Source: Clostridia bacterium (lineage in GTDB: Bacteria; Bacillota; Clostridia; TANB77; CAG-508). Taken from it: DNA of 36,184 nt. The notes beneath the pieces were generated by a model, which was not told the origin of the DNA, did not search any database, and worked only from the letters and a program-made list of their open reading frames with translations. Of the stretch, positions 31,924-36,184 are shown piece after piece; the first letter of the stretch is position 1; the number at the start of each line of letters is the position of its first letter. The translations under genes were made by a program, and so were the position numbers. The DNA is taken from the NCBI GenBank assembly GCA_017510245.1, contig JAFWNQ010000018.1, positions 1-36,184 on the forward strand. The letters are read 5' to 3'.

Positions 31924-33564
31924 ATGAATGCAATACTTGTTACAAATAAAGGAGATGAGCTAACTCATGATGAGCTAGAACATTTTAATGAAGCAAAAAA
32001 GATTGTAAAATTAAATAATAAAAATGGAAACAAAAAAAGAAATATTATTATTGCACTATTAATAGTATTATTAATAGGTGCATTAGTTTTTTGTACTATT
32101 TTTGCATTATTAAACATGGGAAGTGATAAGATACAGAACAATATAAAAATTATGGGAATAGATGTGTCAAATATTACCCAAGATGAGGCAAAAGCTAGAA
32201 TAAATCAGACAATAGAAGAAAGATTGGCTACAGACTTGATTTTAAAACATAATGATGAAACATATACAATGCTACCAAGTGAAATACAATTTTCATATGA
32301 TATTAATTCTGCCATTGAAGAAGCTTATTTGGTAGGCAGAAAAGGAAATATTTTTCAAAATAATTTTACAATATTAAAGCAAAAGAATAATTTGCTAGAA
32401 ATAACTCCTAAGGTTGAAATAAGCGAAAGCATGTTTGAAGAATTTGAACCTAAGCTTAATGAAGGATTTCAAGATGGTGTTAAACAGCCTGAGTACAACC
32501 GCGATGGGAATAATCTAATAATAAAACCAGGAAAGAATGGCTATAAAGTTAATTTAGGTGAATTAAAAGATAGAATTATTAATAAAATGCTTTTAAGTGA
32601 ATATAATACTGATTCAATAGAAATTCCGGTAGTAGAGGGAAAATGTGACGATATAGATATTGATTCTTTACATTCAACAATTTATAAGGATGCTGTAGAT
32701 GCGACTTTTACAAAGAATCCATATAATATCACAGCATCAGAAACAGGATTAGATTTTAATATTTCAATAGATGAGGCAAAAGCAATAATAACTGGTGATA
32801 AAGAAGAATATGTTATCCCTTTAAAGATATTATATCCAAATGTTAGTACAGATGATATTAGTCTTGAAGCTTTTCCAGATAAGTTGGCAACTTATACTAC
32901 TAATTATTCGTCAAGTAGTTATAGTAGAGCTAATAATGTTGAATTAGCAGCAAAGAAAATTGATGGTACAGTTTTAATGCCTGGAGATGTTTTTTCATAT
33001 AATGATACAGTTGGAAAGCGTACCAAACAAGCGGGATTTCAGGAAGCACCTGCATATGCCAATGGTAAAGTTGTAAATGAAGTAGGTGGAGGAATATGTC
33101 AAGTATCTAGCACATTATATAATACTGTATTAAGATCAAATTTAGAAATTGTAGATAGATCTAATCATATGTTTCAGGTTGGATATGTTCCTATTGGAAC
33201 AGATGCGACAGTATCATGGGGAGCGCCAGATCTTAAATTTAAAAATAATAGAAATTATGCAATAAAAATTGTTACAGGTAGCTATGGTAGAAATCTTACT
33301 ATAGATATATATGGGTTAAAACAAGAGAATGATTATGATGTAGAGATAGTATCATACCGAACAGGGACTGTTGGATATAGAACAACATATACAACTGATT
33401 CTAGTTTAGGAAAAGGGAAGACTAAAGTTATACAAAGTGGATCTAATGGAGCAACATCAGTTACGTATAGAATATTAAAGCAAAATGGAGCTGAAGTTTC
33501 AAGAGAAGTAGTTTCGAGAGACACTTATCAACCTCATAATAAAATTGTTGCAAGAGGAAACTAA
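31924..33564 (+). CDS. VanW family protein with C-terminal G5 domain
   Basis: The 546-residue protein has a cytoplasmic head of about 40 residues, one membrane span (about 41-63), a YoaR-like putative peptidoglycan-binding region, a VanW domain (about 327-450) with VGGGICQVSSTLYNT, and a G5 domain (about 468-540) with the pattern YTTDSSLGKGKTKVIQSG. G5 domains are thought to bind N-acetylglucosamine polymers or biofilm matrix. It is a paralogue of the VanW protein at 2921, which lacks the head and a clear G5. AGGAGAAAG lies ahead of ATG 31924. It is probably wall-associated; enzymatic activity is unknown. Confidence 0.88.
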   Translation: MNAILVTNKGDELTHDELEHFNEAKKIVKLNNKNGNKKRNIIIALLIVLLIGALVFCTIFALLNMGSDKIQNNIKIMGIDVSNITQDEAKARINQTIEERLATDLILKHNDETYTMLPSEIQFSYDINSAIEEAYLVGRKGNIFQNNFTILKQKNNLLEITPKVEISESMFEEFEPKLNEGFQDGVKQPEYNRDGNNLIIKPGKNGYKVNLGELKDRIINKMLLSEYNTDSIEIPVVEGKCDDIDIDSLHSTIYKDAVDATFTKNPYNITASETGLDFNISIDEAKAIITGDKEEYVIPLKILYPNVSTDDISLEAFPDKLATYTTNYSSSSYSRANNVELAAKKIDGTVLMPGDVFSYNDTVGKRTKQAGFQEAPAYANGKVVNEVGGGICQVSSTLYNTVLRSNLEIVDRSNHMFQVGYVPIGTDATVSWGAPDLKFKNNRNYAIKIVTGSYGRNLTIDIYGLKQENDYDVEIVSYRTGTVGYRTTYTTDSSLGKGKTKVIQSGSNGATSVTYRILKQNGAEVSREVVSRDTYQPHNKIVARGN

Positions 33565-33566
33565 AG

Positions 33567-33603
33567 TAAGAGGAGACATCCATAAACGGATGCCTCCATC
33601 TTA
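33567..33603 (+). terminator. Terminator of the VanW-G5 gene
   Basis: TAAGAGGAGACATCC and GGATGCCTCCATCTTA pair with one bulge and one mismatch around ATAAAC, immediately after the stop. T-rich sequence follows. Confidence 0.75.
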
Positions 33604-33640
33604 TTTAATAAATACTTCATATTATTCAGGAGGTATTAAT

Positions 33641-35264
33641 ATGTTTAAAGTTAAAGACATTAAGAAGAAGCGGAAAGCAAATTTTAAAAAGCAACTTATG
33701 GACTTTAATTCTAGCTGGAATAATTATTACATTTATCATTGGAAAAACTTCAATAAATGAAAATAGTTATCAAAATGTAAAACTATTTAATGATTTAATA
33801 CAAGATATAAAAAATGAAAGTAAAACATTCTCTTTAGACGAATTTGACATAAATGATTATAGATATAAAGAAATAATAATTAATTATACTAATAGAGTTA
33901 TCGACCAAGAATTATATGGATCATTGGGAAGTAGGATATCTGATTTTAATAATAAAAATAATATAAGAAAAGGTATTTTTTTCACGATTATAAAAATGAT
34001 AAATAATGGGGAAAACCAACTAAAAAGCTTTATTAGATCAGATACAAATACTGTTCCACAGTCAATTGCTATACTTATTACAATAGGACTAGTGATTATT
34101 TTTATTAAAATCTCATTTGTTAATGCTTTGAAAGTTGGAAATGCAAGACTATTTTTGGAAAGTATTAATTATAAGAAAACTAGACTAAGAGTATTGGAAT
34201 TTCCATTTAGAGAGGAAATCTATTATGCATCTATAAGTAATATCCTTTTAAAAGATGTATACAAATTATTGTGGTCACTAACGATTGTTGGTGGAATTAT
34301 AAAGCATTATTCTTATTTAATGGTAGAATATATTACCGCAGAAAACCCCAATATTGAAGCTGAAGACTGTATAAAAATGTCAAGAATAATGATGAATGGA
34401 TACAAATGGAAAACTTTTTTACTTGATGTATCTTTTCTGCTTTGGAATATTTTATCTATACTAACACTTGGAATTATTGGAATTATTGTAACACCATATT
34501 ATGAAGCTTGTAAAGCGGAATTATATAGAGTTTTGAGAGAAGATTATATTAAAAATAAAGAGTTTAATTATAAAGAATTAAATGATAAATTATTATTTGT
34601 AAATAATAATTATGGTACATATGAAAATGCTAAAATTGGAAAGAATAAAAAACCTAGAATTCTAGATATATATGAACTTAATACAAACTATGATAGATGG
34701 GATTATATATTATTTTTCTTTATATTTGCCTTTGCAGGATGGATTTGGGAAGTAGGCTATTTTGCACTACATTTTGGAGTTTTAGTTAATAGAGGAGCAA
34801 TGTATGGACCATGGCTTCCTATATATGGATTTGGATGTACACTCGCAATATTGTTGTTCTCAAAGTTTAAATTATTAAAAAAAATTCAGACAAATCCTTT
34901 AAAAACTTTTTTCTGCGTAATGGTAGCTTGTACAATTTTAGAGTACTTAACATCAATTTATCTAGAACTAAGAACAGGTCATAAGTATTGGGATTATACG
35001 GGTATATTTATGAATATTAATGGAAGAGTATGCTTAGAAAACTCAATCTTTTTTGGAGCAGGAGGATGCTTATGTATATACTTTGTTGGACCATGGCTTC
35101 AAAAGAGAACTAATCTAATAACAGAAAAAACAAGATTAGTTATCTGCACTATATTGATATGCTTATTTTTGATAGATACAACAGTAAGTCAAGTACATCC
35201 ACATTATGGAGATTATATATCAAATGATCCGTCATTAGAGAGTGTGAAAAGTATAGATGAATAA
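33641..35264 (+). pseudogene. DUF975 / CmpB-like (putative ABC permease) membrane protein, frameshifted
   Basis: ATG 33641 has a near-perfect AGGAGGT site and begins MFKVKDIKKKRKANFKK, the typical N-terminus of DUF975 proteins. After the A5 run at 33686-33690 this frame goes astray and stops at 33760. Reading one base further on gives SNLWTLILAGIIITFIIGK and then runs open to 35264 with no other break. Removing one A restores a single gene of about 540 codons. The C-terminal third (from about 34680, YDRWDYILFFFIFAFAGWIWE) is a PF06541/CmpB-like putative ABC transporter permease domain, preceded by the multi-span DUF975 part. Without correction, only a TTG at 33924 could start the main part, without a clear ribosome binding site. 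Confidence 0.75.
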
Positions 35265-35282
35265 TGAAATATCAACACTTTT

Positions 35283-35311
35283 TTGATTTTTTTGCTAAAA
35301 TATGCTATAAT
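35283..35311 (+). promoter_or_regulatory. Promoter of the dockerin-Big2 protein gene
   Basis: TTGATT (35283-35288) and consensus TATAAT (35306-35311) are 17 bases apart, 48 bases before ATG 35360. CTTTCT/AGAAAG in the leader can pair just ahead of the ribosome binding site. Confidence 0.8.
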
Positions 35312-35359
35312 TAAGTGATGGGCAAAACTTTCTTTTTGATAAGAGAAAGGAGGTGTGCT

Positions 35360-36184
35360 ATGAGTAGATTAAAAGTAAGATATGTACTATTATTTTGCAT
35401 GGTAGCATTACTATTACTAATTACAAATTATACTTATGCTACTGAAAAAATATTATTGGGTGATATAAATAGAGATGGAAAAGTTGACTCTATAGATATG
35501 CTTTATTTGATGAGGCATATAGTTGCAGAGAATAGCGAAGATCATAAACAATGGATTCTTGATTATAATAGGACTGTTTTAGCAGATACTACACAAAATG
35601 GAAAAGTTAATTCAAGTGATTTGCTAGTAGTATTAAGATATATAGCTGCAAGCAATAATCCAGAGGAAATAGGTATTAAACATAAAGATTGGCTTGAATT
35701 AAAAGAAGCTGAAATAGGAGAACTTGAAGAGAAAAACAATGAAAATGATACAATGGAAAATGAAATAATAAATAATCAAGCAAAAGTAGTAAATGAAATT
35801 GAAATAAACAATATAACAGAAACAGTAAGTGAAACTATAGAAACAAATACTAAAGAAGAACCAGAAATAGTTAATCATAAAATAGAAGAACCAAAAGTAG
35901 AGGTAAGAGCTTTAAAGCTAAATAAATCATTAATAGATATAGAAAAAGGAAAATCAGAACAGATTATAGCAACAATAGAACCACAAGAATTAAGTAATGA
36001 GAAAATAGAATGGAAAGTAGTAAATCCACAAGTTGCAGAGGTGGATGAAACAGGAAAAATAACAGGTAAGAAAAATGGAGAGACAATATTAATAGCAAGA
36101 ACATCGAATGGAAAAGAAGCAACAAGTAAAGTAAGAGTAGGAACATATCCAAAGGCAATAGTAATAAATAAAGAAGAAGTAAAA
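35360..36184 (+). CDS. Secreted protein with N-terminal dockerin-like module and Ig-like (Big2) domain (partial)
   Basis: The frame is open from ATG 35360, preceded by AAAGGAGGTG, to the window edge (275 codons). A signal peptide (about 1-27, ending NYTYA) leads directly into a dockerin-like module (about 32-105) with two loops, GDINRDGKVDSIDMLYLMRHI and a weaker ADTTQNGKVNSSDLLVVLRYI, reported here by their key residues D, N, D, D. The second loop lacks the first canonical Asp-x-Asn pair. A Glu/Asn/Ile-rich linker (about 120-190) follows. Then comes a Big2-type Ig-like domain from about residue 193 (KSLIDIEKGKSEQI, IEWKVVNPQVAEVD, GKITGKKNGETILIA), with the start of another repeat at the edge. 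It may bind a cohesin such as the one at 18979. The C-terminus is unseen. Confidence 0.85.
   Translation, partial: MSRLKVRYVLLFCMVALLLLITNYTYATEKILLGDINRDGKVDSIDMLYLMRHIVAENSEDHKQWILDYNRTVLADTTQNGKVNSSDLLVVLRYIAASNNPEEIGIKHKDWLELKEAEIGELEEKNNENDTMENEIINNQAKVVNEIEINNITETVSETIETNTKEEPEIVNHKIEEPKVEVRALKLNKSLIDIEKGKSEQIIATIEPQELSNEKIEWKVVNPQVAEVDETGKITGKKNGETILIARTSNGKEATSKVRVGTYPKAIVINKEEVK

Noticed and set aside
33684..33692. Programmed -1 frameshift on the slippery A-rich run
   Set aside because: Joining the two frames needs a +1 shift (skipping one base), the opposite direction to classical -1 slippage on A AAA AAG, and no stimulatory hairpin is evident.
1..36184. CRISPR array, insertion sequence or intact prophage
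   Set aside because: No regularly spaced repeats, transposase, integrase or phage structural genes were seen on either strand.

Overview
The window is a stretch of a very AT-rich, endospore-forming Clostridia-type chromosome. The evidence is spoIIE, AAGGAGG-type ribosome binding sites, TTGACA/TATAAT promoters, VanW and BspA-like surface proteins, and a cohesin/dockerin pair. Most genes are on the + strand in short operons closed by strong intrinsic terminators. It looks like an anaerobic, probably host-associated Firmicute. I cannot name a species.

Layout. 1-193: tail of a membrane-anchored surface protein and its terminator. 358-5750: spoIIE, a VanW-family protein and a family 3 glycoside hydrolase, behind a promoter with the wide spacer typical of Spo0A-activated genes. 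5834-7959: a convergent MscS-type channel on the - strand, then an Mbeg1-like alpha/beta hydrolase. 7968-10064: three hairpins, then a peroxide-defence operon (glutathione peroxidase, OhrR-like regulator, thioredoxin-reductase-like flavoprotein) with an OhrR-like palindrome in its leader. 10189-12082: three unrecognised membrane proteins in one operon. 12161-12897: phosphoglycerate mutase.

13018-19827 is the most striking region. A 1943-residue secreted leucine-rich-repeat protein ends in an X-module plus dockerin. Eighteen bases later comes a small protein made of a signal peptide, one cohesin domain, a Ser/Gly linker and an LPXTG-like anchor. This reads as a two-gene 'plug and socket' for displaying a giant LRR protein on the wall without covalent attachment of the LRR protein itself. 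The last gene of the window (35360 to the edge) also begins with a dockerin-like module, so the cohesin may have several clients.

19940-29592 holds mostly stand-alone genes: hemolysin III/PAQR membrane protein, an unknown gene with an in-frame stop at codon 8, DUF1848 protein, CrtO-like acyltransferase, an unusual SDR, a coiled-coil protein, flavin reductase, Nudix hydrolase and a HerA-like ATPase. Three genes (24227-24862, 25147-26028, 29787-31172) have visibly less AT-rich codon use than their neighbours and their own promoters and terminators, and look like separate acquisitions. The third is a divergent adenylosuccinate synthetase homologue.

31333-31408 is tRNA-Arg(ACG), followed by 515 bases without a gene. 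Then come a second VanW protein with a G5 domain and a DUF975/CmpB-like membrane protein broken by a +1 frameshift in an A5 run.
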